This document shows, in pieces, positions 18,203 through 28,388 of a stretch of DNA of 42,655 nt (position 1 is its first letter; each line of letters opens with the position of its first letter). The notes below the pieces were generated by a model that was not told the origin of the DNA, searched no databases, and saw only the letters and a program-made list of their open reading frames with translations. Origin of the DNA: Streptococcus mitis. Lineage in GTDB: Bacteria > Bacillota > Bacilli > Lactobacillales > Streptococcaceae. The translations under genes were made by a program, and so were the position numbers. The stretch is from positions 1 to 42,655 of the forward strand of contig NZ_CAMHZD010000021.1 in NCBI RefSeq assembly GCF_946190065.1, given 5' to 3'.

Positions 18203-19102
18203 TTATTTCTTCTCAGCACGGAGGGCTGACAAGATTTGTGTACGGATATCATCTACACCATTTGGCGTATTTGGTAAAAAGATAGTTTGGTTTCCTTTAG
18301 AGGCAAAGGTATTCAAGGTGTCCAAATACTGGTTGGTCAAGAGGATGGACATGATTTGTTCTTCTGTCATGCCAACATTTGCTTCCTTGAGTTCTGTGAT
18401 AGATTCTGCCAATCCATCCACAATCGCCTTACGCTGTTGGGCAATCCCCACACCATGAAGGCGGTCTTTTTCTGCTTCGGCTTCAGCTGCAGTGACGATT
18501 TTAATCTTGTCGGCTTCCGCCAATTCTTGCGCTGCAACCCGCTTACGTTGCGCCGCATTGATTTCATTCATGGATTGCTTAACTTCTGCATCTGGTTCGA
18601 CCTTGGTAATCAAAGTTTTCACGATAATGTAGCCGTAAGTAGTCATTTCTTCTGCTACTTGGTGTTGAACTTCAAGGGCAATCTCATCTTTTTTCTCAAA
18701 CAATTCATCCAAGGTTAATTTGGGAACAGAAGAGCGAAGAGCATCTTCGATATAAGATTTAATCTGAGATTCTGGACGCATGAGTTTATAGTAGGCATCT
18801 GTCACGCTCTGCTCGTTGACACGGTACTGAGTCGCTACATTCATCATAACGAACACATTGTCCTTGGTCTTAGTCTCAACCACAATATCGCTTTGCAACA
18901 AGCGCAACTGAATCCGTGCTGCAATCGAGTCAATCCCAAAAGGCAATCGAATATGAATACCGCTATTAGCAACCTTTTGGTATTTCCCAAAGCGTTCAAT
19001 AATCGCCACCGACTGCTGACGAACCACATAAACTGTACTCAGTGTGACTATCACCAATAGAAGCACACAAACCACCACAAAAATCATCAAAAATGTTGCC
19101 AT
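18203..19102 (-). CDS. SPFH/Band 7 (stomatin-like) membrane protein
   Basis: A 299-residue protein with one N-terminal membrane segment (residues ~3-25), a Band 7 domain starting VVRQQSVAIIERFGKYQKV and a helical Ala/Glu-rich region (AAQRKRVAAQELAEADKIK) typical of stomatin-like oligomers. The start at 19102 was chosen over in-frame upstream ATGs because GGAGGT lies 8 nt before it. An extended -10 (TGC-TATAAT, 19138-19133) is upstream. Family members organise membrane microdomains and often bind membrane proteases. No NfeD partner is adjacent, so it looks monocistronic. The specific role is unknown. Confidence 0.92.
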   Translation of the reverse strand: MATFLMIFVVVCVLLLVIVTLSTVYVVRQQSVAIIERFGKYQKVANSGIHIRLPFGIDSIAARIQLRLLQSDIVVETKTKDNVFVMMNVATQYRVNEQSVTDAYYKLMRPESQIKSYIEDALRSSVPKLTLDELFEKKDEIALEVQHQVAEEMTTYGYIIVKTLITKVEPDAEVKQSMNEINAAQRKRVAAQELAEADKIKIVTAAEAEAEKDRLHGVGIAQQRKAIVDGLAESITELKEANVGMTEEQIMSILLTNQYLDTLNTFASKGNQTIFLPNTPNGVDDIRTQILSALRAEKK

Positions 19103-19416
19103 TATCGTGACCTCCATTATTATTTTTCCTGTATTATAGCACATTTAAAGAAGGCTGTGCAGTTTTTACTGCTATTTTTCCTGAAAGGTCAATAATTAGA
19201 GGCGAATTGTCACATTGTCGTCTAATCTCTGTCAATTTAAGTTACATATGTTATAAACCGTGCTCAGAGTATTTCTAGTTGTTTATCTAAGTACTATCTG
19301 AGCTTTTCAAGTCGTGGACAAAGAACCGAAACAAGTAACGGTTAATCTCTTTAAAAGACTCACAAAAAACATCATTGAAGTGAACCGCACTCCAATAGTT
19401 CAAGCATTAAGCATTG

Positions 19417-19445
19417 TTGATGATCCAAATTTAATGTGATATACT
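19417..19445 (+). promoter_or_regulatory. Promoter of the Fst-like toxin mRNA
   Basis: TTGATG (19417-19422), 17-nt spacer, TATACT (19440-19445) with TGA before the -10. The predicted transcript starts near 19452 and immediately contains a 5' hairpin, ATCGG-TTA-CCGAT (19455-19467), like the 5' structures that delay translation in par-type toxin mRNAs. Confidence 0.7.
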
Positions 19446-19503
19446 ATTTTTGTCATCGGTTACCGATTACGTTCCTTACGGTTCGTGAGAGGAGGTGAAA
19501 CTA

Positions 19504-19602
19504 ATGAGCCTTATCATAGAGCTCGCTCTTACTATTATAGCGGACGTCATAGCAGGAATTATCTTGTATTTCGTCTGCAGATGGCTAGATAGTAAGGACT
19601 AG
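19504..19602 (+). CDS. Small hydrophobic Fst-family-like type I toxin (32 aa)
   Basis: ATG at 19504 follows a strong GAGGAGGTGA ribosome site by 8 nt. The 32-residue product has one hydrophobic segment (IADVIAGIILYFVC) and a charged tail ending RWLDSKD, the build of Fst-type membrane toxins; the proline common in that family's membrane segment is missing. The surrounding arrangement carries most of the weight: a divergently placed antisense promoter, a shared hairpin terminator and a 15-nt repeat (CTAATGAGCCTTATC at 19501-19515) covering the start codon and matched 14/15 in the opposing RNA. This is how RNAI/RNAII of plasmid pAD1 par are organised. Toxicity is inferred, not shown. It could alternatively be another small membrane peptide under antisense control. 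Confidence 0.78.
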   Translation: MSLIIELALTIIADVIAGIILYFVCRWLDSKD

Positions 19603-19649
19603 ACCGAGTGACTAGCCTATCAACACCCGTTAAATCGCTAAGATACGTC

Positions 19650-19686
19650 AAAAAAGCCCTTAACTATCGCACTAGTTAGGGGCTTT
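19650..19686. terminator. Shared bidirectional terminator of the toxin-antitoxin pair
   Basis: A 12-bp stem (19655-19666 with 19673-19684, one wobble) around a TCGCAC loop. It is flanked by AAAAAA on the left and TTT on the right, so the T-run is strong for the antitoxin (minus) and weaker for the toxin (plus). Confidence 0.82.
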
Positions 19687-19711
19687 GGTGTTCTAATGAA
19701 CCTTATCAATT
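19650..19711 (-). ncRNA. Antisense antitoxin RNA (RNAII-like)
   Basis: Predicted ~60-nt RNA starting near 19711 and ending in the shared hairpin near 19650. Its segment 19707-19693 is the reverse complement of CTAATGAACCTTATC and can pair with the toxin start region 19501-19515 (14 of 15 positions), with further matches at GGTG and the following TCA. It should also pair through the terminator loop. The size and layout match RNAII of the par family (~65 nt). Function would be to block toxin translation in trans. Confidence 0.72.
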
Positions 19712-19717
19712 AACTAC

Positions 19718-19746
19718 ATTCTAGCATATAAACCCCGATATTTCAA
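19718..19746 (-). promoter_or_regulatory. Promoter of the antitoxin RNA
   Basis: Minus-strand TTGAAA (19746-19741), exact 17-nt spacer, TAGAAT (19723-19718) with an extended TGC. It is a stronger match than the toxin promoter, as expected if the unstable antitoxin RNA must be in excess. Confidence 0.75.
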
Positions 19747-19815
19747 GAGTTTTATTTATTTTTTAAATTCCTTAGGTAGCTGAAAGGTCTATAATGAAGT
19801 TTGCCATCTAGTATC

Positions 19816-19849
19816 CAAAAACCGACTAGCTCTTATGAACTAGTCGGTT
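19816..19849 (-). terminator. Terminator of the adcRCBA operon
   Basis: Minus-strand 10-bp perfect stem AACCGACTAG/CTAGTCGGTT with a 10-nt loop, followed by TTTTTGG, six bases after the adcA stop codon. Confidence 0.88.
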
Positions 19850-19854
19850 TCTCA

Positions 19855-21360
19855 TCAATGCGCCAACATTTCTTGGGCGATTTCTTGGCCAGATAGGTTA
19901 TCTGGGTAATAGGTTGGCCAGTTATCCATTTCTTCAAAGAGGGCTTCTTGGCTTGTGCCTCCAAAGAAGATATGGAAATGTTCTGCCTTAACTGGGGCGA
20001 TATTGTGGTCGCTAAACTGAACATACTTGAATTGTCCAGCGTCCGCATCTGTCGCTTCAAAGAGGAAACGCACGCCACGATTGCCTTTCTTGTAAGTCAA
20101 GATTTTCTTACCAACATACTTGTAAGTATATTTCTTGCTTTGTCCACCTTGAACAAATTCCATAGTGTTATCAGTGATATTAATCTTAGTCACATCTGTC
20201 TGATAGCCTTTTGTATAGTAGGCCTTGTACTCAGCCTGAGTCATCTTACCTGTCAACTTAGCCTTGTAGTCAAAGACTTGATCAAAAGTACCATCTTCAA
20301 GGAAAGGATAAACTGATTGCCAGTTACCTGCATAGTCACTCAAGGTGCGGTCCTTGACGTCTGCATCCTCAAAGTAACCATTTTGAACTGTCTTGGTATC
20401 CTCTGCCTTTTCAGGCTCAATTGCTGGGCCTTCTTGGTCTGTTGTTTGTTTCAGAGCCTTGAGGTTTTTCTCCATAACGGAGATGTAGTTTTCGCCAGCC
20501 TTGGTATCCTCTTCTGTCAGACTTTCCAAAGGATTAAGGACATCTGTTTTGACACCTGCCTCTTTTGAAAGTGTGTTAGCAAGGGCTTGTGAGGCATTTT
20601 CTTCAAAGTAGATATAGGCAATTTTATTTTTCTTAATGTACTCTGTCAATTCCGCCAAGCGAGCAGCTGATGGCTCTGCATCTGGAGAGAGGCCTGAGAT
20701 TGCGACTTGTTTGAGTCCATAGTCCAAGGCAAGGTAGTTAAAGGCTGCGTGTTGAGTCACAAAACTCTTTTGTTTGGCTTGAGACAAGCCTTCTGCATAA
20801 GCCTTATCCAATTCTTTCAATTTTTCGATATAGGCAGCAGCATTCTTCTCAAAGGTCTCTTTTTTATCAGGATAATCTGCTGACAAACTGTCACGGATAT
20901 GCTCTACTAATTTAATAGCGCGAACTGGTGATAACCAAACATGGGGATCAAACTCATGGTGATGGCCTTCTTCTCCATGGTCATGGTCTCCCTCTTCTTC
21001 CTCACCACCTGGCAAGAGCAACATATCGCCTGTCGCTTTTATGGTTTTCACCTTTTTCTTATCCAGGGTATCTAGCAATTTAGGAACCCATGTTTCCATG
21101 TTTTCATTTTCATAAACGAAGGTATCTGCATCTTGGATTTTGGCAACTGCCTTGGCAGATGGTTCATATTCATGGGGTTCTGTACCAGCACCGATTAGGA
21201 GTTCTACATTAGCCGTATCTCCTGCGACTTGCTTGGTAAATTCATAGACAGGGTAAAAGGTTGTCACGATATTTAGTTTGCCATCTGCCTGCTTTTGATT
21301 GGAACAAGCCACTAAAAACAAGGCACATAGACTGGCTAGCAATAAGCTAATTTTTTTCAC
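19855..21360 (-). CDS. adcA: AdcA zinc-binding lipoprotein with C-terminal ZinT domain
   Basis: A 501-residue solute-binding protein of the AdcBC zinc ABC transporter. A lipoprotein signal with LVAC puts the lipidated cysteine at residue 19. The cluster A-I metal-binding domain (NIVTTFYPVYEFTKQVAG) is followed by an acidic His-rich loop (GDHDHGEEGHHHEFDPH, ~122-140) that gathers zinc. After a linker near 320-335, a ZinT domain begins (GYFEDADVKDRTLSDYAGNW) and carries the AEHFHIFFG metal site. Length and layout are those of pneumococcal AdcA. It is the last gene of adcRCBA, 9 nt after adcB, and ends in a strong terminator. Expression should be repressed by zinc-loaded AdcR. Confidence 0.97.
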   Translation of the reverse strand: MKKISLLLASLCALFLVACSNQKQADGKLNIVTTFYPVYEFTKQVAGDTANVELLIGAGTEPHEYEPSAKAVAKIQDADTFVYENENMETWVPKLLDTLDKKKVKTIKATGDMLLLPGGEEEEGDHDHGEEGHHHEFDPHVWLSPVRAIKLVEHIRDSLSADYPDKKETFEKNAAAYIEKLKELDKAYAEGLSQAKQKSFVTQHAAFNYLALDYGLKQVAISGLSPDAEPSAARLAELTEYIKKNKIAYIYFEENASQALANTLSKEAGVKTDVLNPLESLTEEDTKAGENYISVMEKNLKALKQTTDQEGPAIEPEKAEDTKTVQNGYFEDADVKDRTLSDYAGNWQSVYPFLEDGTFDQVFDYKAKLTGKMTQAEYKAYYTKGYQTDVTKINITDNTMEFVQGGQSKKYTYKYVGKKILTYKKGNRGVRFLFEATDADAGQFKYVQFSDHNIAPVKAEHFHIFFGGTSQEALFEEMDNWPTYYPDNLSGQEIAQEMLAH

Positions 21361-21369
21361 GTTCGTCTC

Positions 21370-22176
21370 CTATTTGATAAAACGTCTTACTAAACTGATG
21401 AGTAAAAAGACAGTTACAAAAATAATGGTAATACTTGCACTTGCAGGTGTTTCTGCATAGTAGGAAATGTAAAGTCCTGCTACCATTCCCAAAAATCCAA
21501 TCGCACTGGCAAGCAACATAACCGATTTAAAGTTTTTCCCCAGACGAAGGGCAATACTAGCTGGCAAGACCATAATAGTCGATACCAGAAGAGCTCCCGC
21601 AGCTGGAATCATAAGGGCAATGGCCACCCCCGTCACCATGTTAAAAAGAATGGACATGGTACGAACAGGCAAGCCGTCCACAAAGGCCGTATCCTCATCA
21701 AAGGTCAGGATATACATCGGACGCAAGAAGAGGAAGGTCAAAATCAAAACAACCGCCGCAATGACAAAGAGAGAAATGACCTGTTCCTCGCTAATCGTCA
21801 CGATTGAACCAAAAAGGTACTGGTCCAAACTCATAGAACTAGAGCTTTTGCCCTTACTCATGACAATCAGAGAAACAGCCAGACCTGTTGACATGAGGAT
21901 AGCTGTCCCGATTTCCATAAAGCTCTTGTAAACCGTACGGAGATACTCCAAAAAGACCGCCGCAATCAAGACAATAGCAATAGTGGAAATAGTCGGAGAA
22001 ATCCCCAGAACCAAACCAAAGGCTACACCTGAAAGCGAGACGTGACTGAGGGTATCACTCATCAAACTCTGACGACGCAAGATAAGGAAGGTCCCAAGAA
22101 CTGGCGAGAAAAGACTCATAGCAATAACGGCCAGAAAGGCACGCTGCATAAAATCATAAGATAACAAACTAAGCAT
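21370..22176 (-). CDS. adcB: AdcB zinc ABC transporter permease
   Basis: A 268-residue integral membrane protein of the ABC-3 (ZnuB/MntB) permease family with about eight hydrophobic segments. Motifs include the N-terminal [17 protein letters not shown] and the [17 protein letters not shown] region. The ATG at 22176 is preceded by GGAGGTGGGTC and overlaps the end of adcC by 8 nt, so the genes are translationally coupled. It forms the membrane channel through which AdcC drives zinc import. Confidence 0.96.
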   Translation of the reverse strand: MLSLLSYDFMQRAFLAVIAMSLFSPVLGTFLILRRQSLMSDTLSHVSLSGVAFGLVLGISPTISTIAIVLIAAVFLEYLRTVYKSFMEIGTAILMSTGLAVSLIVMSKGKSSSSMSLDQYLFGSIVTISEEQVISLFVIAAVVLILTFLFLRPMYILTFDEDTAFVDGLPVRTMSILFNMVTGVAIALMIPAAGALLVSTIMVLPASIALRLGKNFKSVMLLASAIGFLGMVAGLYISYYAETPASASITIIFVTVFLLISLVRRFIK

Positions 22177-22873
22177 GACCCACCTCCTGATCATTCTCAT
22201 GAACGTTGAAACAACGCCATGGTGAGTCTTGGTTACGGACTAGATGAATATTGCGGTCCGCATAGTCCTTAACTTCTTCAGGATCATGGGTAATCATCAA
22301 AACAGCCTTGCCGTGATGATGGGCGCTGTGATGCATGAGTTCGTAAAATTCATTTTTACTTCCTGCATCCATCCCCGTTGTCGGCTCATCTAGGATAAAC
22401 ACATCTGGATCCGAAGCAAACATACGCGCAATCACCGCTCGCTGCTTTTGCCCCCCAGATAGAGATCCCAAGCGTTTGTCTCGGTGTTCCCACATCCCAA
22501 CTGAGTCCAGACTAGCCTTGATATGCTCCTCATCATGAGCATTCAAACGACGGAACCAGCCCTTTCGCGGATAGCGACCCGACTTGACAAATTCATAAAC
22601 CGTACTTGGAAAACCAGCATTAAAACTGGCAATCTGCTGAGGAAGATAGGCTATTCTCAATTTCTTACCTTGCGTATTTGTCTTTGAAATGGTTACCTTG
22701 CCAATGCGTGGTTGGAGGATTCCAAGACTGGCCTTGATTAATGTCGTCTTAGCTGCCCCATTCTCCCCTGTCAAGGTAACAAATTCCCCACTATCAACAC
22801 TATAATTGATATGTTCAAGAACGGGCTCCTTATCATAATAGAAGGATAAATCCTCTACCGTAATATATCTCAT
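22169..22873 (-). CDS. adcC: AdcC zinc ABC transporter ATPase
   Basis: A 234-residue ABC ATPase. The signature LSGGQKQR, Walker [11 protein letters not shown] and H-loop MITHDPEEV are intact. The Walker A reads [11 protein letters not shown]: the usual third glycine (GxGK) is alanine, a change I recall from pneumococcal AdcC too, so it is probably a lineage trait and not damage. His-rich patches ([14 protein letters not shown]...GHA) occur near the C-terminus. The start codon overlaps the adcR stop (TAATG). It powers zinc uptake with AdcA and AdcB. Confidence 0.96.
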   Translation of the reverse strand: MRYITVEDLSFYYDKEPVLEHINYSVDSGEFVTLTGENGAAKTTLIKASLGILQPRIGKVTISKTNTQGKKLRIAYLPQQIASFNAGFPSTVYEFVKSGRYPRKGWFRRLNAHDEEHIKASLDSVGMWEHRDKRLGSLSGGQKQRAVIARMFASDPDVFILDEPTTGMDAGSKNEFYELMHHSAHHHGKAVLMITHDPEEVKDYADRNIHLVRNQDSPWRCFNVHENDQEVGHA

Positions 22874-23313
22874 TATTTGATTTCTCCTACTAAAGCAGTC
22901 AAAAACCGCTGGATCACTTTTTGTTCATTTGGAGTAAACTGAGTCGCCACTTGTTCATAGGTTAAAAGTGTATGCTCATGGTGATGATGATGCTCCTCAG
23001 CGATTGGACGAGCCAAATCAGTCAACTGATAAAAAATCACACGCGCATCCTTAGGATCTTTAGATGTTTCCAACATCCCTTCCTTGACCAAAGACTTAAT
23101 GGCCTTGGTAACTGCCGCCTGACTGACATTGAGGCGACGAGCCAACTCTGAATTTGTTAAAGATTCCTCTGACAAGAGCATGAGAATGTGCTCCTGAGTA
23201 TTGGTCAGGGCCACCTCGCTAGTACAATGACCTATTAGGATTTCATGTTGGTTTTCCGCCTGTAAAATCACCTCATTTAAAAAGGCATCAATATCCTTAG
23301 CTAGCTGTCTCAT
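22873..23313 (-). CDS. adcR: AdcR MarR-family zinc-responsive repressor
   Basis: A 146-residue winged-helix regulator. The helix-turn-helix is [24 protein letters not shown], with the wing [13 protein letters not shown]; a [10 protein letters not shown] cluster and other His/Glu residues would bind zinc. It is the first gene of its own operon adcRCBA. An AdcR box overlaps the start region of its promoter (23375-23386), so it is autoregulated: zinc-bound AdcR shuts off zinc import. Confidence 0.96.
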   Translation of the reverse strand: MRQLAKDIDAFLNEVILQAENQHEILIGHCTSEVALTNTQEHILMLLSEESLTNSELARRLNVSQAAVTKAIKSLVKEGMLETSKDPKDARVIFYQLTDLARPIAEEHHHHHEHTLLTYEQVATQFTPNEQKVIQRFLTALVGEIK

Positions 23314-23374
23314 ATCTGACTCCTTTCCTTTTGGATTTCTCTTTTTTAAGAGAAAATACTATTCTTTGAAATTA

Positions 23375-23413
23375 TTTACTGGTTAATTATATCACAACCA
23401 AAAAAAGAGTCAA
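23375..23413 (-). promoter_or_regulatory. adcRCBA promoter with AdcR box
   Basis: Minus-strand TTGACT (23413-23408), 16-nt spacer, TATAAT (23391-23386) with extended TGA. The operator TTAACCAGTAAA (23386-23375) begins at the last base of the -10 box and matches the AdcR consensus TTAACYRGTTAA at ten of twelve positions. Confidence 0.82.
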
Positions 23414-23414
23414 G

Positions 23415-23437
23415 AAAAAACGTGAAAGCTAGTTTCA
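23415..23437 (-). terminator. Weak terminator candidate after dltD
   Basis: Minus-strand short stem TGAAA/TTTCA followed by CG and TTTTTT. It abuts the -35 box of the adcR promoter. The stem is short, so some read-through from dlt into adc is possible. Confidence 0.4.
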
Positions 23438-23461
23438 TTCTTAAACTCTTCTTTCATTCCC

Positions 23462-24965
<1,504 letters not shown>

Positions 24966-24975
24966 TTATTTCCTT

Positions 24976-26220
24976 TTATTTTTTAAACCATAGATCATTC
25001 AAGAATCCAGAAAAGATTAAGAATGACAGCATGACGACATGGAAGGTGACAACCATGCCAAGCAACTGAATCCAGCGATTCTCAGGTAAAGCAGACTTCC
25101 CTGCTTTTTTCCGTTCCTTATTGAGTGTTTTTTTCTTACGAACCCAAGCGTCATTGACGACCAGCCCAATCCCATGAAAGAGTCCATAGGCGATATAGTA
25201 CCAGGTCACTCCATGCCAAAATCCCATAATCAGCATATTTACAATGTAGGCCACACTTGAGGTTACATTACGATTCTTAAAGACCTTCTTTCTGGTCAAC
25301 ACCATCACCATTCGCATAAAGACAAAGTCACGGAACCAGAAAGAAAGACTCATGTGCCAACGATTCCAAAACTCTTTTAAATCCCTTGATAAAAAGGGTT
25401 TGTTAAAGTTGATGGGGCTACGGATTCCCATCAAGTTTGAGATGGCTAAGGCAAACATAGAGTAACCTGCAAAGTCAAAGAAGAGCTCCAGACCAAAGGT
25501 ATACATGACCGCTAAAACATAGAGATTAAAGAAACCACCTGACTGCAGGGCTAGATTCTTCAGAGGAGGCAACAAAGTCTCTCCGAGAATATGGGCCAAG
25601 ATAAACTTGTAGAGAAAGCCCCACATGATATAGCGAACAGATTCATCCAGCATATCCATCAACTCATCCCGCTCAGGAATGGTCTGATAATTTTCATTAA
25701 ATCGCTTAAAGCGATCGATTGGGCCACTTGAAAAGGTCGGCATGAAGAGAAGGAAACGGAGGAATTCCCAGAGGGTAAAATCCTTAATCACTCCATCTCT
25801 CAGCTCGATGATAATCCCAACCGAACGAAAGGTCAGGTAAGAAATTCCCAAAAACCCAAGCAAAGACTGCGTTCCATTGATAGCTGGCTGCACCTTGACA
25901 AAGATAATCGGAAGGAGGGATAGAAAGCTAACTAGGTAGAAGACCCACTTGCCATCCTTGCTTTTTCGATAATGCTTGTAGAAAAGCAGGAGCACTATTT
26001 CCCAGCAAAGGTAAATACCCAAGGCAGCCAACTGATTGGTCTTCCCACCTACCAACATGGTGACGATAAAGAAAAGACTAACCAGTACTTCATACCAGGC
26101 AAAGCGTTTCTTGAAAAAGAGACCGATAAAGATGGGCAAGGTTGCAGCAATCACATAGACAAAATACTGAGGATTGCCGTATGGCTCTAAATGAGGAAGC
26201 TGTTTAAAGAACTCCATCAT
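24976..26220 (-). CDS. dltB: DltB MBOAT-family D-alanyl transferase
   Basis: A 414-residue multi-spanning membrane O-acyltransferase. Family marks are [16 protein letters not shown] and [15 protein letters not shown], in which H336 is the conserved histidine of the acyl channel. It takes D-alanine from DltC and passes it outward toward DltX/DltD. The start codon overlaps the dltA stop (ATGATG region), so the two are coupled. Another ATG three bases on is possible. Confidence 0.96.
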   Translation of the reverse strand: MMEFFKQLPHLEPYGNPQYFVYVIAATLPIFIGLFFKKRFAWYEVLVSLFFIVTMLVGGKTNQLAALGIYLCWEIVLLLFYKHYRKSKDGKWVFYLVSFLSLLPIIFVKVQPAINGTQSLLGFLGISYLTFRSVGIIIELRDGVIKDFTLWEFLRFLLFMPTFSSGPIDRFKRFNENYQTIPERDELMDMLDESVRYIMWGFLYKFILAHILGETLLPPLKNLALQSGGFFNLYVLAVMYTFGLELFFDFAGYSMFALAISNLMGIRSPINFNKPFLSRDLKEFWNRWHMSLSFWFRDFVFMRMVMVLTRKKVFKNRNVTSSVAYIVNMLIMGFWHGVTWYYIAYGLFHGIGLVVNDAWVRKKKTLNKERKKAGKSALPENRWIQLLGMVVTFHVVMLSFLIFSGFLNDLWFKK

Positions 26221-27767
26221 CTCCTATTTACCTCATTAATCAATCCTTTGATATCAATTTTTCCATTTGGAGTCAGTGGCAAACTGTCTCGGTAAAGGAA
26301 TTTAGACGGCATCATGTAGGACATCATGATGTCTGTCAAATCTTCCTTGATGGCCTTAGTAATATCGATATCACGCTCAAACTGCTCACGAACACCATCT
26401 TTTAAGATGACATAGGCCAATAGATTTTGCACCTTGTGGTCTTTGTTATAGCGCGGAACAGCGACAGCAGACTCAATATAGCGAGACTTGTTAAGATTTT
26501 GAGAGACATCTTCTAACTCAATGCGGTAACCGTTAAACTTAATCTGGAAGTCCATGCGTCCTCCGTAGAGAAGCAAGCCTTCATCTGTCATAGTTCCCAC
26601 ATCTCCTGTATGGTAGGCTGGTAGACCTTCAAACTCAAAGAAGGCTTCCCCTGTTTTTTCAGGATTGTTCATATATCCTTTTGAAACAGCTGGTCCAGAA
26701 ACAATGATTTCTCCCTGTTCGCCATTTGGCAGTTTATTTCCTTCCTCGTCAATGATAAAGGTTGGAGAATCAGCCTTGGTATAGCCGATTGGTAGACGTT
26801 TGAGAGTCGCTAGCATCTCATCTGTCACGGCAACTGCTGACAGGGCCACTGTCGCTTCTGTTGGGCCGTAAGCATTGATAATACGGGCATTTGGGAAACG
26901 CTCGCGCAGTTTTTGAGCTGTTTTAACCGTCAATTCTTCGCCATCAAAGTAGAAATGCGTGATTCCAGGCATTTTCTTACTATTAAAGTCTTCAGACAAC
27001 ATGGCCATATCCGCAAAAGAAGGGGTTGATGTCCAGATAGCGATTGGCAATGAAAAGATGGTCGCAAAGAGTTGCTTAAAGTCCTGAGTAATAGCTGAAG
27101 GAAGAGCGAAAAGTGTACCACCAAGTGCTAATGTCGGTGCCCAGTACATGACAGACAAGTCAAAAGAATAAGGTGGCTGAGCCAGCATTTGCGGACGACT
27201 TGGCGTCGCAAATTCCTTGTCCGTAATCATCCAGTTGGTAAAGCTGAGGAGGTTATCATGTGAAATCTGCACTCCCTTAGGCTTACCAGTTGTACCAGAA
27301 GTAAAGATAATGTAGTAGTTATCATCGCCCTTGACTGGATGCGTGATCTCATAGTTATTCTCTTGAGCAAAGGCTTCTTGAACCTGAGCTAGAGTCATCA
27401 TTGGCGTAGAAACCTGCTCCAATGGAAAATCTGAGATGGCAATAATCAAACTTGGCTCCGCTACTTCTAAAATAGCTGAAACTCGCTCCAAAGCCGAATG
27501 GCTATCAATTGGAATGTAGGCATGACCTGACTTAGTCAGCGCTACAAAAGTTGCCAACATCTCATACTCTTGGCCTCCAAAAACAACCACAGGAGACTTC
27601 TCAGGCAAGCCTAGTTGGTCAATGGCTGCAGCCAAACTATCCGAATCAGCCTTCAAATCTCCATAAGTGTGTTCCTGCCCCAAAACATTGTAAACAGGAT
27701 AGCTAGGCTGGGTCTGAGCAAAATGCTCAATGGTTTCAATCATATCTACTATTGGTTTATTTGACAT
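26217..27767 (-). CDS. dltA: DltA D-alanine--D-alanyl carrier protein ligase
   Basis: A 516-residue adenylation enzyme. The ATP loop [11 protein letters not shown] is at 155-165; further motifs are [18 protein letters not shown] and the C-terminal NGKIDIKG, with catalytic K503. It activates D-alanine with ATP and loads the phosphopantetheine of DltC in the cytoplasm. AAGGAG precedes the ATG. It follows dltX by 20 nt. Confidence 0.97.
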   Translation of the reverse strand: MSNKPIVDMIETIEHFAQTQPSYPVYNVLGQEHTYGDLKADSDSLAAAIDQLGLPEKSPVVVFGGQEYEMLATFVALTKSGHAYIPIDSHSALERVSAILEVAEPSLIIAISDFPLEQVSTPMMTLAQVQEAFAQENNYEITHPVKGDDNYYIIFTSGTTGKPKGVQISHDNLLSFTNWMITDKEFATPSRPQMLAQPPYSFDLSVMYWAPTLALGGTLFALPSAITQDFKQLFATIFSLPIAIWTSTPSFADMAMLSEDFNSKKMPGITHFYFDGEELTVKTAQKLRERFPNARIINAYGPTEATVALSAVAVTDEMLATLKRLPIGYTKADSPTFIIDEEGNKLPNGEQGEIIVSGPAVSKGYMNNPEKTGEAFFEFEGLPAYHTGDVGTMTDEGLLLYGGRMDFQIKFNGYRIELEDVSQNLNKSRYIESAVAVPRYNKDHKVQNLLAYVILKDGVREQFERDIDITKAIKEDLTDIMMSYMMPSKFLYRDSLPLTPNGKIDIKGLINEVNRR

Positions 27768-27787
27768 AATAAGGATTCTCCTTCAAG

Positions 27788-27919
27788 TTAAAATTCATTA
27801 TAGATAAAGCTTCCTTGACCCTGACCAAGATAGCTAAAAAAGTAAAGTAGCCCTAGAAAGATAATAAAATACAAGGCTGTCCGACCAAAAAAGAGGTACA
27901 ATTCTTTTCTCTGTTTCAT
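27788..27919 (-). CDS. dltX: DltX small membrane subunit of the D-alanylation system
   Basis: A 43-residue protein beginning MKQRKELYLFFGRTALYF, with a single membrane segment (FIIFLGLLYFFSYL) and the conserved C-terminus GSFIYNEF. DltX is required for D-alanylation, and its C-terminal tyrosine motif is reported to act in the acyl relay between DltB and DltD. It is the first gene of dltXABCD. No strong ribosome site is visible before this ATG; an in-frame TTG one codon upstream is an alternative. Confidence 0.92.
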   Translation of the reverse strand: MKQRKELYLFFGRTALYFIIFLGLLYFFSYLGQGQGSFIYNEF

Positions 27920-27989
27920 CAAGAAAAACCATTCATTTCTGTAATTTTCGCTAAAATAAAATCAATTTCTTACTAATTTATTTTCTGCT

Positions 27990-28019
27990 ATTATACCACT
28001 TTATAGACTAGTTTTTCAA
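27990..28019 (-). promoter_or_regulatory. Promoter of dltXABCD
   Basis: Minus-strand TTGAAA (28019-28014), 18-nt spacer, TATAAT (27995-27990) with an extended TGG. This gives a leader of about 65 nt before dltX. Confidence 0.72.
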
Positions 28020-28136
28020 TTGTTTACCCGTCTATTTTCACTACGTTTCAGTAACATTAATTTGTTCCACATGATTCTTTCTAATGATAGCTTGAGTGCT
28101 TTTCAGTATAGATTATATGGGGGCTACAACAAAGTA

Positions 28137-28186
28137 GGCTCCATACTACCTATAGAGGATTTCTCCACTATAAATATTATAGAGCC
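28137..28186. repeat. 50-bp palindromic element, copy 1
   Basis: An imperfect inverted repeat bounded by GGCTCCATACTACC and TAAATATTATAGAGCC. Its reverse complement matches the element at 42580-42629 over the full 50 bp with few differences. The rest of the 28020-28250 interval between the two dlt sets shows no gene I can support. Confidence 0.7.
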
Positions 28187-28250
28187 CTATCTTATGTCTC
28201 ACTTTATCGGTGCAGTTCCCTTTATCTAGAGATTTTTATAGTATGTAATC

Positions 28251-28388
28251 CTAAAATTCACTATAGATAAATTCTTGAATGTTCGAAAAATCGGTCACAA
28301 AACAATAAATCACGATGCTTAAGATAACCGTATAGAAAAATAACGTCCACAAGATTAAACGGTGTGTGTTAGTTAGCTTGGTTTGCAA
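28251..28388 (-). CDS. DltX-like small membrane protein (second dlt set)
   Basis: A 45-residue frame from TTG at 28388, overlapping the end of the dltD-like gene by 20 nt, ending in a TAG at 28251. It has a single membrane segment (LFFYTVILSIVIYCFV) and the C-terminus IQEFIYSEF, closely matching the FIYNEF end of DltX encoded at 27788-27919. That tail is the functional signature of DltX, so a paralogue is likely. The start is uncertain: no ATG and no clear ribosome site, so expression would depend on coupling to the upstream gene. Confidence 0.75.
   Translation of the reverse strand: MQTKLTNTHRLILWTLFFYTVILSIVIYCFVTDFSNIQEFIYSEF

Noticed and set aside
19313-19439. Short plus-strand frame encoding ...EVNRTPIVQALSIVDDPNLM before the toxin promoter
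   Set aside because: It reads like the tail of a real protein but lacks a good start and ribosome site; possibly a gene remnant, not supported enough to list.
28020-28229. 70-codon plus-strand frame between the two dlt sets
   Set aside because: No ribosome site, runs through the palindromic element and overlaps the dlt promoter; not convincing.
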